Shown here in pieces: positions 1 to 10,000 of a stretch of DNA of 64,000 nucleotides (positions are counted from its first letter, which is position 1; every line of letters begins with the position of its first letter). The notes under the pieces are model-generated. The model was given only the letters and a program-made list of their open reading frames with translations, did no database searches and had not been told where the DNA came from. The translations under genes were made by a program, and so were the position numbers. Location of the stretch: positions 310,001 to 374,000 of the forward strand of contig OZ257148.1 of the NCBI GenBank assembly GCA_965279285.1, in the 5' to 3' direction. Source of the DNA: G965279335 sp965279285 (GTDB lineage: Bacteria > Pseudomonadota > Gammaproteobacteria > DSM-16500).

Positions 1-297
1 GACACATTTATCGGCTTAGCCGGCATGGGTGACTTAGTTCTAACATGCACTGATAATCAATCACGTAATCGACGTTTTGGAATTGCACTAGGAAAAGGTA
101 AAAGTGTCGCTGATGCTGAACAAGAAATTAAACAAGTTGTTGAAGGCAAGCGAAACGCAGAACAAGTTGTTACCTTAGCTCACCAACATAGCATTGAAAT
201 GCCTATCGTCGAATATACTTTAAAAATTTTGCAAGGTTTACTCACACCACAAGATGCAATGCGCAATTTATTTCTTCGTGAAACAAAAACAGAATAA
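1..297 (+). CDS. gpsA: NAD(P)H-dependent glycerol-3-phosphate dehydrogenase, C-terminal part
   Basis: This is the 3' end of a gene that begins before the window; the frame is open from base 1 and stops at 295-297. The visible 98 residues match the C-terminal helical substrate-binding domain of GpsA: they contain GLAGMGDLVLTCT followed by SRNRRFG and a VEGKRNAE segment, which are family signatures. GpsA reduces dihydroxyacetone phosphate to sn-glycerol 3-phosphate for phospholipid synthesis in the cytoplasm. It is a housekeeping gene that marks the edge of the secretion locus. A palindromic repeat follows the stop codon. The identification rests on the motifs and is firm, although the NAD-binding half is not visible. 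Confidence 0.93.
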   Translation, partial: DTFIGLAGMGDLVLTCTDNQSRNRRFGIALGKGKSVADAEQEIKQVVEGKRNAEQVVTLAHQHSIEMPIVEYTLKILQGLLTPQDAMRNLFLRETKTE

Positions 298-320
298 ATT
301 TTTTCATCTACCCATTTTTG

Positions 321-453
321 TAGCTATTCAGCAGATAAGCTTGGTGGGCACGCTGCGCTTTGCCCACCCTACAAAAAATGACAAAAATAAATTATAAAAA
401 TGTAGGGTGGGCAAAGCGCAGCGTGCCCACCAATCTTGACTGCTGAGTAATTA
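321..453. repeat. Palindromic intergenic repeat, family A, copy 1
   Basis: Two inverted arms of about 50 bp (321-373 and 400-453) are separated by an AT-rich loop. The arm core reads GGTGGGCACGCTGCGCTTTG and continues as CCCACCCTAC, with outer ends like CTATTCAGCAG. The element lies between the gpsA and icmS stop codons, which converge here, so its RNA hairpin could act as a two-way terminator. Further copies start at 1115, 3902, 20919 and 25007. It has no coding capacity and resembles a REP- or MITE-type repeat. Confidence 0.85.
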
Positions 454-461
454 CCCATTTT

Positions 462-800
462 TTAATCATACATTAATTGATCCAATGTCGTCATATCACC
501 ACTAGGTGTTGCTTGCATTAATTCATTGAGCACATCTGTCATACAAAGAACACGTAATGCATTAGGCGTAATATCATCAAACAAAATTTTCACACCAAGA
601 ATCGAGCCCTCTGCTTCTTCAAATGTTAAACCTAACCCATAACCCAAACACAAAGATGACAATTGATCTGCTCGTCGTGCTATGCCTGGTAGCAACCCCG
701 TCGGAGAAAAAACTTCCTCGATCGTCATCGGACGACCATTCAAACTAAATCGACCGCCCATTGTACGTGCTATTTTTCCCATGAGTTCTGACATATTCAT
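462..800 (-). CDS. icmS: Dot/Icm type IVB secretion chaperone IcmS
   Basis: A small acidic cytoplasmic protein of 112 aa, close to the 114 aa of Legionella IcmS. It starts with MNMSELMGKIARTMGGRFSL and carries the conserved GLLPGIARRADQLSSLCLGYG segment (split here as GLLPGIARR then ADQLSSLCLGYG). In the known family IcmS pairs with IcmW and binds the DotL coupling protein, presenting effectors to the Dot/Icm channel. The gene starts four bases after the icmT stop codon, so the two are almost certainly cotranscribed. An IcmW partner is encoded near 16 kb. Length, context and motifs agree. Confidence 0.93.
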   Translation of the reverse strand: MNMSELMGKIARTMGGRFSLNGRPMTIEEVFSPTGLLPGIARRADQLSSLCLGYGLGLTFEEAEGSILGVKILFDDITPNALRVLCMTDVLNELMQATPSGDMTTLDQLMYD

Positions 801-804
801 CTAA

Positions 805-1047
805 CTACCTCTTCCACCAAGGTTGTGCAATTTTTCTCGGGCCAGCAATAAACGAACGAATAAACCGCAAAAAAACAGCGACTGTAAAACCATAACGTTC
901 TAAAATACTAAAAAATACGATGGTAGCGATCGCTAAAACAAATGTCCACAGCCGAATATGCAGTAAAAAAATCAACAATGGAAACGTCGCTCGAGAATCC
1001 ACAATCCAAAGCCGGACATTTCTTGCCGAATCACGCCAATGTGCCAT
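805..1047 (-). CDS. icmT: Dot/Icm type IVB secretion protein IcmT
   Basis: An 80-aa protein with a hydrophobic centre around residues 22-47 that should span the inner membrane once or twice; Legionella IcmT is of similar size (86 aa). It opens with MAHWRDSARNVRLWIVDSRA and has the family pattern of a charged N-terminus, a hydrophobic core and a basic tail. In Legionella IcmT is needed for export and for exit from host cells. The strong ribosome-binding sequence GGAGAGAGG lies a few bases before the ATG at 1047. It heads the icmT-icmS pair, divergent from dotDCB. Confidence 0.92.
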   Translation of the reverse strand: MAHWRDSARNVRLWIVDSRATFPLLIFLLHIRLWTFVLAIATIVFFSILERYGFTVAVFLRFIRSFIAGPRKIAQPWWKR

Positions 1048-1114
1048 GAACCTCTCTCCGAGAAAACGAATAGATAGAATTTATCTTAAATAGTTACAAC
1101 ATACTATCATCTAT

Positions 1115-1241
1115 AGCTTATTCTTGCCAAGGTTGGTGGGCACGCTGCGCTTTGCCCACCCTACAAAAAATTACAAAAATAAATTAATGTAGGGTGGGCA
1201 AAGCGCAACGTGCCCACCAAACTCCTTAGCTACTGAATAGC
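1115..1241. repeat. Palindromic intergenic repeat, family A, copy 2
   Basis: Inverted arms around 1131-1163 and 1187-1220, with the same core as copy 1 (one difference in the right arm, CAACG instead of CAGCG). It lies in the 370-bp gap between the divergent icmT and dotD genes. Because it stands between two promoters rather than two gene ends, it is unlikely to act as a simple terminator here. The remaining gap holds the dotD promoter. Confidence 0.85.
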
Positions 1242-1374
1242 CATCCTTGCCTATAAAATTGACTGTAAACTAGGTTTACAATAGTCACTTTCTTTTTATG
1301 ATCAATTTTTATCTTTAACAAAAACATTTTCTCGTCAACTACGCGCAAACTAAGCCAAAATAGGGATTTTTATC

Positions 1375-1403
1375 TTGACATCCCTCCTTCATCTTGCTTC
1401 AAT
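1375..1403 (+). promoter_or_regulatory. Putative sigma-70 promoter of dotDCB
   Basis: TTGACA at 1375-1380 is a perfect -35 box. TTCAAT at 1398-1403 follows after 17 bp and matches four of six bases of the -10 consensus. Transcription would start near 1410, just ahead of the dotD coding region. No clear regulator box was seen beside it. Confidence 0.55.
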
Positions 1404-1445
1404 TCTTTACTAGACTCTCAAATGGATTCAGGAAACTACTGTATT

Positions 1446-1913
1446 ATGACAATCAGATATGCTTCCTTATTATGCTTACTTTTTTCGCTCAGTGCTTGCG
1501 TCACGCAAACGCCGCCTAGCCCAAAAACAAATAGCACTGAGAGATCACTTGCTGAAGCATCTTATTCAGTAAGCCGTTCCATTGTCAGTCTCTCAGAAAC
1601 TGCGCAAGCTGCTCATCCTTTACCTGATTTAGCACCTTCACCCAGCCCGGATAGTTATGGCATGGGCGGCTTAACCAGTGTAGATTGGTCTGGCCCAGTC
1701 GAGCCCTTAGTAAAACAACTTGCTAATGCCGCTAATTATCGTGTACGCGTATTGGGGACAGCGCCAGGCATTCCTGTGTTGGTCTCTGTGTATGATAGAA
1801 ATATGATGTTAGCCGACATTTTAAGAGATGTAGGTTATCAATGTGGCAGACGGGCAGCAGTAGTTGTTTATCCAGAAAGTCGAGTTGTTGAATTACGGTA
1901 TGCCAAAAATTAA
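1446..1913 (+). CDS. dotD: Dot/Icm outer-membrane lipoprotein DotD
   Basis: A lipoprotein of 155 aa from the start chosen here. The ATG at 1446 gives a clean signal peptide, MTIRYASLLCLLFSLSAC, ending in the lipobox LSAC. An upstream in-frame ATG at 1422 would add eight residues that weaken the signal and lies very close to the predicted transcription start. After a variable Ser/Pro linker, the C-terminal half contains VDWSGPVEPLVKQLANAA and a secretin N0-like fold region ending in VVELRYA. In the known system DotD, DotC and DotH form the outer-membrane core ring. It is the first gene of dotD-dotC-dotB; Legionella DotD is of similar size. Confidence 0.92.
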   Translation: MTIRYASLLCLLFSLSACVTQTPPSPKTNSTERSLAEASYSVSRSIVSLSETAQAAHPLPDLAPSPSPDSYGMGGLTSVDWSGPVEPLVKQLANAANYRVRVLGTAPGIPVLVSVYDRNMMLADILRDVGYQCGRRAAVVVYPESRVVELRYAKN

Positions 1914-1951
1914 TTGCGGTTATTAACTCATACTATGTGGATTGAATCGCC

Positions 1952-2770
1952 ATGAAAGTAAAGCTGATTATCACCCTCATTGCGACGGCAAGCTTACTCT
2001 CTGCATGCTTTAGTCATCATCAAGATATCGATCCAACCAACATTCACTCACTTGAAAATATTCAAGAAGAAGAAAACCATTTTGGCGCTACCGAAGCTGG
2101 CATGAGCAGTATCCGTGTTAAAGCACTAGAAGACACTGCAATGGGTTTAGCAGCTCAAGGTGGCCTTGCTGCGACTTCAGATCAAATTAATGCACGCTTA
2201 GAAAAAGACAAATGGCATTTAGAAACGTTATTTAACTTTAATGGCATGATGTTAAGTCACGGCATATTACCTCCCGTATTAGCCCAAGGCGATAACAGTC
2301 TTAATTTAGCAGACCCTAATACCATACGGGTAGCGGATAAAACATATAAGATTATTCAACAAGCTCGTTTTGTAACCACACCGCCTAACTGGCGTGATTA
2401 CTTATGGATGCGTTATTCAAAACCAGAAATTCCAAGTAAATTTTTACTGCCTAAAAATAAAGAAGAGCGCGTAATTTGGGTAAAAGCAATCAAAGCAGGC
2501 TGGGAAAAAGGCGTTATTCAATCTTACAATATTTTCCAACAAAATCTTGCGCGTTTAAAACGTGACTATCAAGGCATGATTTTATATCGTAAATTATTAC
2601 AAGAACACATGATTAATGCGCCGTATGTTTCACGCACAGAGCTAGGTGTCACAGGTGATGGCAGTGATATGCGCATCAATGATCAAGTATTACGTATTAC
2701 TGAGCCGTCTCGATTACAAACAGAAAGCAAACGCTGGAAAGCTATCGTGGTACAACAAAATGACCAATGA
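1952..2770 (+). CDS. dotC: Dot/Icm outer-membrane lipoprotein DotC
   Basis: A 272-aa lipoprotein with signal MKVKLIITLIATASLLSAC and lipobox LSAC at residues 16-19. The mature region has family signatures including LETLFNFNGMMLSHGILPPV and the tryptophan-rich FVTTPPNWRDYLW segment, and ends in a region with RTELGVTGDGSDMRIND. DotC works with DotD to insert DotH into the outer membrane of the type IVB channel. It lies 38 bp after dotD and its stop codon overlaps the dotB start by 11 bases, so translation of the two is probably coupled. It is slightly shorter than the Legionella protein (about 300 aa). Confidence 0.93.
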   Translation: MKVKLIITLIATASLLSACFSHHQDIDPTNIHSLENIQEEENHFGATEAGMSSIRVKALEDTAMGLAAQGGLAATSDQINARLEKDKWHLETLFNFNGMMLSHGILPPVLAQGDNSLNLADPNTIRVADKTYKIIQQARFVTTPPNWRDYLWMRYSKPEIPSKFLLPKNKEERVIWVKAIKAGWEKGVIQSYNIFQQNLARLKRDYQGMILYRKLLQEHMINAPYVSRTELGVTGDGSDMRINDQVLRITEPSRLQTESKRWKAIVVQQNDQ

Positions 2771-3899
2771 ATACTTAATGCCTCATGAACCGATTCGCCT
2801 GACGATTGAAACAACGAATGATGTCTTAATTCATTGCGTTAACTTAGGTGCCTCAGATATTACTTTTCAAACGGGTGAGCCTGTCTTTGCAGAAATTTAC
2901 GGTCGCTTATTAAAAATCACACGGCGAAACCTATCCAATACCGAAGTAGGTGAACTCATTAATGCAATGTATGGGCCTAACGGTACTGCTCAAATCATGT
3001 CAGGAAAAGATTTAGATACACATTATGAAATTCGCCCTAATCGCAGTGATCGATTTCGATTTCGAATTAATGGTACCGGCTGCCAGGTAGAAGGACACGA
3101 TGGCATTCAAATTACCGCGCGAACCATTCCAACCGATCCACCGACATTAGCAAGCATGAATTTACCGCCAGAGATAATAGCTGCATTAGCGCCAGAGCAA
3201 GGTGTAGTTTATGTAACAGGTGCAACTGGCTCAGGTAAAAGTACTTTATTAGCAGCGATTATTCGCAGCATTGCTGAAGATGTAAATAGCAATCGTAAAA
3301 TCTTAACCTATGAAGCACCGATTGAATTTGTTTATGATAGTGTACAAACAGAATCGGCCATTGTAAGTCAGTCGGAAATTCCTCGACACTTACCCAGCTT
3401 TGCTGCAGGTGTACGTAATGCATTACGCAGAAAGCCACGACTAATTTTAGTTGGTGAAGCACGCGATCCCGAGACAATTAGCTCTGTCATGGAAGCAGCA
3501 ATGACAGGACATCCCGTTTATACTACGCTACATAGTAATGGCGTATCAGAAACTGTCCGTCGTCTAGTGACTAGCTTTCCCGCTGACGAACGAGCAGGAA
3601 GAACCATTGATATCATCGAAACAATACGCTTAGTGATTTCACAGCGATTACTACCTACTGTGGATGGTAAACGTGTTGCGTTAAGAGAATATTTAATTTT
3701 TGATGAAAAATTACGGGATACTTTGCTTGAAGTAGATCCAATTAATATTACAGCTATGGTGCGTAAAATGGTGCGAGAAAAAGGACAAACCATGGAGCAA
3801 GACGCCAAAGCAAAATTTGATGCGGGAATTATTTCTGAACGGTCTTATAAAATTATTGCTGAGACGATGACTCGAGAAGATAAAGAATTAGGGATTTAG
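2760..3899 (+). CDS. dotB: Dot/Icm secretion ATPase DotB
   Basis: A hexameric AAA+ ATPase of the PilT/VirB11 class that powers type IVB secretion at the inner membrane. The start at 2760 gives 379 aa (Legionella DotB has 377) and an N-terminus MTNEYLMPHEP that fits the family; a longer frame from 2646 only overlaps dotC and is not credible. The N-terminal domain has NLGASDITFQTGEP. The Walker A motif GATGSGKST has its lysine at residue 160. The Asp box region EAPIEFVYD, Walker B region RLILVGEARDPET and His box TTLHSNGV follow. The terminal 31 bases of the gene are repeated at 3962-3992 inside the downstream repeat element. Confidence 0.96.
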   Translation: MTNEYLMPHEPIRLTIETTNDVLIHCVNLGASDITFQTGEPVFAEIYGRLLKITRRNLSNTEVGELINAMYGPNGTAQIMSGKDLDTHYEIRPNRSDRFRFRINGTGCQVEGHDGIQITARTIPTDPPTLASMNLPPEIIAALAPEQGVVYVTGATGSGKSTLLAAIIRSIAEDVNSNRKILTYEAPIEFVYDSVQTESAIVSQSEIPRHLPSFAAGVRNALRRKPRLILVGEARDPETISSVMEAAMTGHPVYTTLHSNGVSETVRRLVTSFPADERAGRTIDIIETIRLVISQRLLPTVDGKRVALREYLIFDEKLRDTLLEVDPINITAMVRKMVREKGQTMEQDAKAKFDAGIISERSYKIIAETMTREDKELGI

Positions 3900-3901
3900 T
3901 T

Positions 3902-4036
3902 GGCAACTGCTCAATACTCAAAGAGTTTGGTGGGCACGCTGCGCTTTGCCCACCCTACGAAACTCGGGAAGATAAAGAATTAGGGATTTAGTCTGTAATT
4001 TTTTGTAGGGTGGGCAAAGCGCAGCGTGCCCACCAA
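3902..4036. repeat. Palindromic repeat, family A, copy 3, with a duplicated dotB 3' end in its loop
   Basis: The arms lie at 3927-3958 and 4005-4036. Unlike other copies, the loop contains 3962-3992, which repeats the last 31 bases of dotB through the stop codon (3871-3901) with one base change. The layout is dotB end, left arm, second dotB end, right arm. This suggests that an arm was inserted or duplicated together with neighbouring DNA. The element lies between the convergent dotB and the 2344-aa gene. Confidence 0.8.
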
Positions 4037-4045
4037 ACGTATTAA

Positions 4046-7000
4046 TCATGGACCCCCTTTTCTTGTCCGTGCGTTTCCACTACTAGCCACCGGTTCCTTC
4101 TTATCATGACTCACACTTTCTTTTGCTGCTGCTAAACGAGCAGCACGTTGACTTGGCAACTCTCCGCGAAAAACTCGCATTTTGGTGTGAGGCTCTGCAC
4201 CAACAGCAGACTGTGAATTAGCTTCATTCACTTTAGATTCGCGTGACGATACCGTGAATACCGATGCCAAACGTGCTGGCGCTGAGGAAGAAGCAATCGG
4301 TACAGGATCAACAGGAGCAGTCGCTTGGAAATTTAAACTATCAGGTGTCTGAATAAAACGAAACACCAGCCGAAGCTGCTGACCAAGTTCATCTTTAGCA
4401 AAACTATCTGCATTAAAACCAAGCCTAATGAAGTGTGAGCTCAACATATCTTGAACTTGTTCATATATGATAAATGCCCGATTATATTTTGTTTGATCCT
4501 CTTTGGACGCCTGCGGGTGAAACGCTGTCGCATTCAGAACATTACGTCTAAGAGCCCTCATACAATTATCTACCGCTAAAATGAGATCAACTTTTAATGC
4601 AGGATCGTCTTTATGCATCCCTCCAGCATCTTGTATTTTATATGCTGCCATTTTTGCCTCGACAGGGGCAATAGCAGAGAATGTTTCAGGAAACCAAATC
4701 CCGGATGCAATTAAATCATCCTTGTTAAAACCAAATTCTATAAAAGACTTTGCCAAGTTACTCCTAGTTTGTTCTAACCTCTGCCTTGCTTCCTCCATTT
4801 CAGCGTGATTTTCACCAGTGTCCGATAAGCTAAAATCAACTGATGCTTTATCTAAATCATCCTGAAAATCAGCTATACAACGGTTTGCTGCTGCAATAAG
4901 ATTTTTTTTCAATGAGGCAACTTCCGTCTTTGCTGCTTGACGACTCATATCTGCCAAAAATAAAGCCGATAAAGTGTCATTAGTAGATGGGCTTTCCTTC
5001 TGTGCAATGAGCAATACTGCCTCATACTTTTCAATAGCCAACTTTTGTTTTTTAATTCCCTCTTCGTATGCTCTCGCATTTCTATTAACAATTTTACCTG
5101 AATCAAAAGGCACTGAACTCAGCTCAATGTCTTCATTGCTAAATTTATTTGCTAAAAAATAAGTGGTCAATCTAGCTTGTTCATTTTCAAATAAAACAGC
5201 TCTCTCCTTTTCAAAAGCAGCTAAAGCTGCTAATGACCGAGCCTGTTCTTCTGCAGAAGGAGGCTGACCTTCCAATGCCTTCCGTATTCGCTCTCCCTGT
5301 TCTTCAATACTAATAAGCGGTATTTTTTCACCAGCAAGGGTAGCAATATATTCTTTTATGCTACCTAATAGCGCCTCTTTTGCTAATTTTAGAGCTGCTG
5401 TCTTCTCCAAAGACTTGGCTTCACTTTTATGCGCTAAAAGAGACGCATCAAATTTTTTCATTCCCAAATCAACCGCTTCTTTTTGTTTTGATATGAGATT
5501 TTTGTAATCTTCCACTTCGTAATTTTCTACTGTTTGTTTCACTGGGACAAAACTGGGTGATGACGAAGCAGACAAAGGTGCCGCTGCGGCTGCTAAATCT
5601 TCAAGGGGCGGCCCATATTTACTCTCACTTGGAGGAGTCAAATCATCAGCACCTGGATCAAGACCAAAGGAAACTGACGGCGATATTATTGCTGACTCAG
5701 CATTGTTGGAAGGTGATGGTGGTATAGACACAGATGCAGAGTCTGGGATAAAAGCCGTAGCAGGTGGTGGTAGCACAACTGCAAGCTCTGGCTCTGGAGC
5801 AATAACCACAACAGGCTGCGGCACAGCTGCAGCACTGGCCGCAACTAACTGTGTGTTTGCATCACTCAATTGCTGTTCAGCATTGGCAGCAGCAGTCTTA
5901 GCATCCTTAAGATTACTTTCTGCAAGCCGAAAAGCTATATCCGCTCTTCGCAAAATGACTTCAGCACTCTCTAAGGCGGCTTCAGCTGATACCACCGCAT
6001 TAGCGGCAAGCTTATTAGCTCTCTCTTCTGCGGCTTCTAATGCCTGAATACTGTCTTCCGCCGCTTGCTTAGAGGCTAATGCTACTTGAGCAGCGGCATC
6101 AGCCTGAGCAGTTAGCGCTGCTGCGCTGCCGGGTTTTAAAGCTCCTTGTCGCGCATCCTTACTGTCTTTTGATTCAGGTTTCCATTTATCTGACTTTAAT
6201 CGCGAATCCACTCTTTGCAAATGATCAGGACTACTAGAATCTCGCCATTTTTTAAATTTTTGCGTATAGGTTGGAGTAACAAGGTATTCCGCATATTTAG
6301 CAATCTGACTGTTATATGCCTTCGAATCTTGGATTGGCTTAACTAATGCACTTGCCAAACTATTAATAGTCGAAATATCGTATCCACTTTTATCAGCAAA
6401 TAAAATTTGTGGTAATCCAGCTTCTGCTCTATGCAGATTAATTCGCGCCGCTTCTAATTTTAAAGCAAACAAATGTGTTTCATCTTTTACATTTTGAAAT
6501 GTATGCCCACGAGAAAAATCATCTGTTGTTCCATTATCAATTTCAACACGAGTCATTGCATCAAACCCATGCAGCTCTGCACAAGCTAAAGCAATATAAG
6601 AATCCGCTGGTAAACCATTACTGCCTAATGTTTTTTCTCTATACGTAGTATAAATTTTTTCGGCTAAACCACTTAATGAACCATGCACTAGACGTTTAGC
6701 TGATAGTGCCCACATGCCATTGTCTTGCTTAAAAAATTTCTGCAGCTCTTCATTTAACGCATCTGCTTGGCCTTCAGGACACATCTTAGCAAGAAAACCA
6801 CGGTCTTTTTTAGCTGCCTCTAAAAACTCTTTTAAACTTTCAACCGTCACCTTTCGACGATCAACCCTATGTGCATAAGAGTTATTACGCCAGCTATCAA
6901 AAAGCTGTAACAATACGCCTATTTGTGAAATCTTCGAATAATTATAAGCCTCCTGACCAACCATACCCACTAAAGTTAAAGAGGTGGGTAATCGCACTAA

Positions 7001-10000
7001 TTCTGAAACTAAAATTTCCTGATCATTCTTATCTTTTACTAAGCGCTCAACAAATACAGCAACCTCATCTTCAGCGGGTCTTCTTGCTGCACCACTAAAA
7101 GCATGCAGGGGAAGAAAATTCAAACGACAGCTATTTTCACCTTGCAACGGATCAGTTAATTTAAACTTTATCATTGCTTTTTCTTCTTGCGGAGATAAAA
7201 CAACTGTCGCACGAGATATTGCTTCCAAACTATTATCTGCAGATTGATGAACTACCGCTAGCTCATTGGCCATTTTAACAAAAGCCTCTATACCTGCTTC
7301 ATTCAATGGAGGCACCAGAGAATCAGGAGGAAATCGCGCTAATATTGAATCAAAATGCGCAGCACTTAGCTGCCCTTTACCATCACCTTTGGTAATAGTT
7401 CCTTCTTCTAAATCGTTAGCGGTGTTTTTAATTACATATTTTAAACCCGAAGGTGGATCACCTGTCGCATAAATAGCGACATCATGACTCTTCATCTGAC
7501 TTATTCTAGTTTGTTTATGCTTTTTATCAGTAGCAAATTTTTCTTCTTCAAAGCTAAATTTATATGCTTTCTCACCATGGCAATAATTTCCTAACGCTTT
7601 TTCTAATACCTGAGCAGAATATTTTTGTGGTATTAAAACGGCTTTATCTGCATAAAAAGTTACTTTTTCTGCAGGAACTATATCTGTCTTTTTTTCCATG
7701 GCGGTTTTTACTTGCGCCGCAAATCTTAATTGATCAGCCGCTTTTTGATCAGCAACGGCCTTGAGGTCTGCTGCATTCTCTGCGTTTCGAGCAGCACCTA
7801 CTTCAGCATTAGCAGATAAGACTGCTTGTTGTTGTGCGGCTAAAGCTGTCCGTAGTCTTTTTGCTTCTGCATCGGCTTTTTCGAATTCGCCACGCGCTGC
7901 TAGCAACTTATTTTCAGCTGGTTTTATCTCAGCACTTAATTGCTTAAATTCTCCATCTAAACGAGCAAATTCCGCCTGCCTAGCATTCACTCGTTGTTGC
8001 GCAGTGTTTTTTGTTTGATCTTTAACTCCAAATTCAACTGCCAGATCTCTTTCTAGCACACCTACTCGTCTTATTTCTTCTGTTGTTCTTTCTTCTTCTC
8101 GCTTTCTTGCTAATTCTGCGGCTGCTTTTTCTTCGCCTAGCCTTATCGCTAATTCTGCAGCTACTCTTCTTGCTTCTTCTGCTTGTTTTATTTCTTCTTG
8201 CCTCTTTTCTTCTTCTGCAAGCAACGCTTCTTGTTTTTTAGTTACACTTGTATGTCCTGCAATAAAACTAGAATCTGCAGCATTCCCAAGATCCTCTAAT
8301 TGAAGCCATTGACCTGGATTAACTTTATTATCAGCCTTATCCGCAAATAAATTTTTCTTTAACCGAGCCCATTGGCTTTGAAGAGTAGCATATGTTTTTA
8401 GTGCGACAGACAAACCAGCTCTGGTAACTATCGAAGAATCATCAAGCTCATGCACCTGTTTAATTATATTATTAATTTCACCAGCATGTTTTGCAAAAAG
8501 CGCTGCCTGATCTTGTGTTATTTGCTTAGCTTTTTCATCTGCTTCTTGACTAACAACAATAGATAGATCAGAGATTCTTGCTGATAACGCATCAAGAGCA
8601 CTTTGTGCGCCAGCTCGTGCCTGATCTAGGCCAGAACTTTGTATTTCTGATTCTTCTACTGTTCCCCTAAGTAGTGAAATATCTTCGGAAAAATCTTTAT
8701 GAGACCTAGTCAATCTATCCAACTCATTCGCCTTAGAAACACCGTCTCTAACTTGCGTCGAATTGATTTCTTTCGTTGTTGCTAAAAAGGCCGCAATATA
8801 GCTATCAGCATTATTTTTTTGCGCTGCACGTCTGGTTGCTTCAGCACTTAAACTAAGTCCTTCTCCAATAGTCTTTATTAACTCTTTAGCTGTTGTCACG
8901 AGAGCATTAACAGCTGAAGCATCAAAAAACGATCCCCCTGTAGTAAATGACCCCATCTCTATAGGGTTGATGGCTACAGATAATTTTTTTAACATTTGCT
9001 CTGCATCACTTTTTCCTTCTTGGCTTCTATACCAAGAAGAAGCTGTAAGTTTTTTTGCTTGATGAACTGCTAAAAACAAACTCCCTATAATTGGAATTAC
9101 TTGTTCTGTCTTAGTGACTGAGTCTGCTAAGCCAGTAAGTCCTCTTTTACTATCCATCGCAAGCTCATCTAATACAAGCGCACTTTCTTGTGTTAAACTC
9201 AACTTACCTTTTAATCTACTTAATTCGTTATTTTTATCTGTAAATTTCTGGGCTGATTTTTCAATTCTCTGTAACTCATCATTAATCAACGATGAATCTT
9301 GGACTACAAGCACAGATTCGTTAACATCTGCTATCTTTGAAATTAAGCTTTGATACTCTTGCCGAAGAGCGTCAGCTTTTTTATTATCTTCATCAAACTG
9401 ATGACGAATTAAATGCATAAGATTTAATGCATTATCTTTTAAAACACTTACACTTTCTATTTCGATACCATCAAGGTGGCCAACAACAGAATCCACACGA
9501 CCTATCACTGTACTTAATAATCTTTCTGCTTCTAAAATATTATTACTAGCCAAGCCTGGCTTAAACATTCCATCCTTGAACAACATCTCACCTTGAATTA
9601 TTGCAGCCTGCAAATCTCGCTCTACCAACAGCAACGAGTCTATTGCATCAATTGTCTTTTCAAGATGTACAAGAGCTTGTTCACATGCAACTCTTACCTC
9701 AGCGGCTGCTTGCTGAGCATCTTCATCCAACCGCCCTTGAATTCCACTAAATCTTAAAAATTCATCTCTAAAGCTTAAAACATGCTGTCGCGCATTTCCT
9801 AAAATTTCATTCTTACTACCCGCTACCAAATCGTGAAGCAACGTATTTTTAGCATCACCGATTAAATTTGTAAGATTCTTATACCCGTCTATTAAAAGAT
9901 TAGTTTTACCTTTTCCATACGCCTGAACCATTTGTGTCGCTACTTGTACTGCAGTGTGCTTACTATCTTTCAAAATCGCAGTGAATCTATCACTAGCTGG

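Noticed and set aside
2646..2759. A longer start for dotB
   Set aside because: The extra 38 codons overlap the 3' end of dotC and have no resemblance to DotB, whose usual N-terminus fits the ATG at 2760.
321..4036. Clustered repeats considered as a CRISPR array
   Set aside because: The repeats are long palindromes at irregular distances in separate intergenic gaps, without regular spacers or cas genes.
5703..6047. A 114-codon plus-strand frame with Gly/Ala/Ser repeats
   Set aside because: It is antisense to the Ala/Pro-rich linker of the 2344-aa gene and reflects that codon bias.
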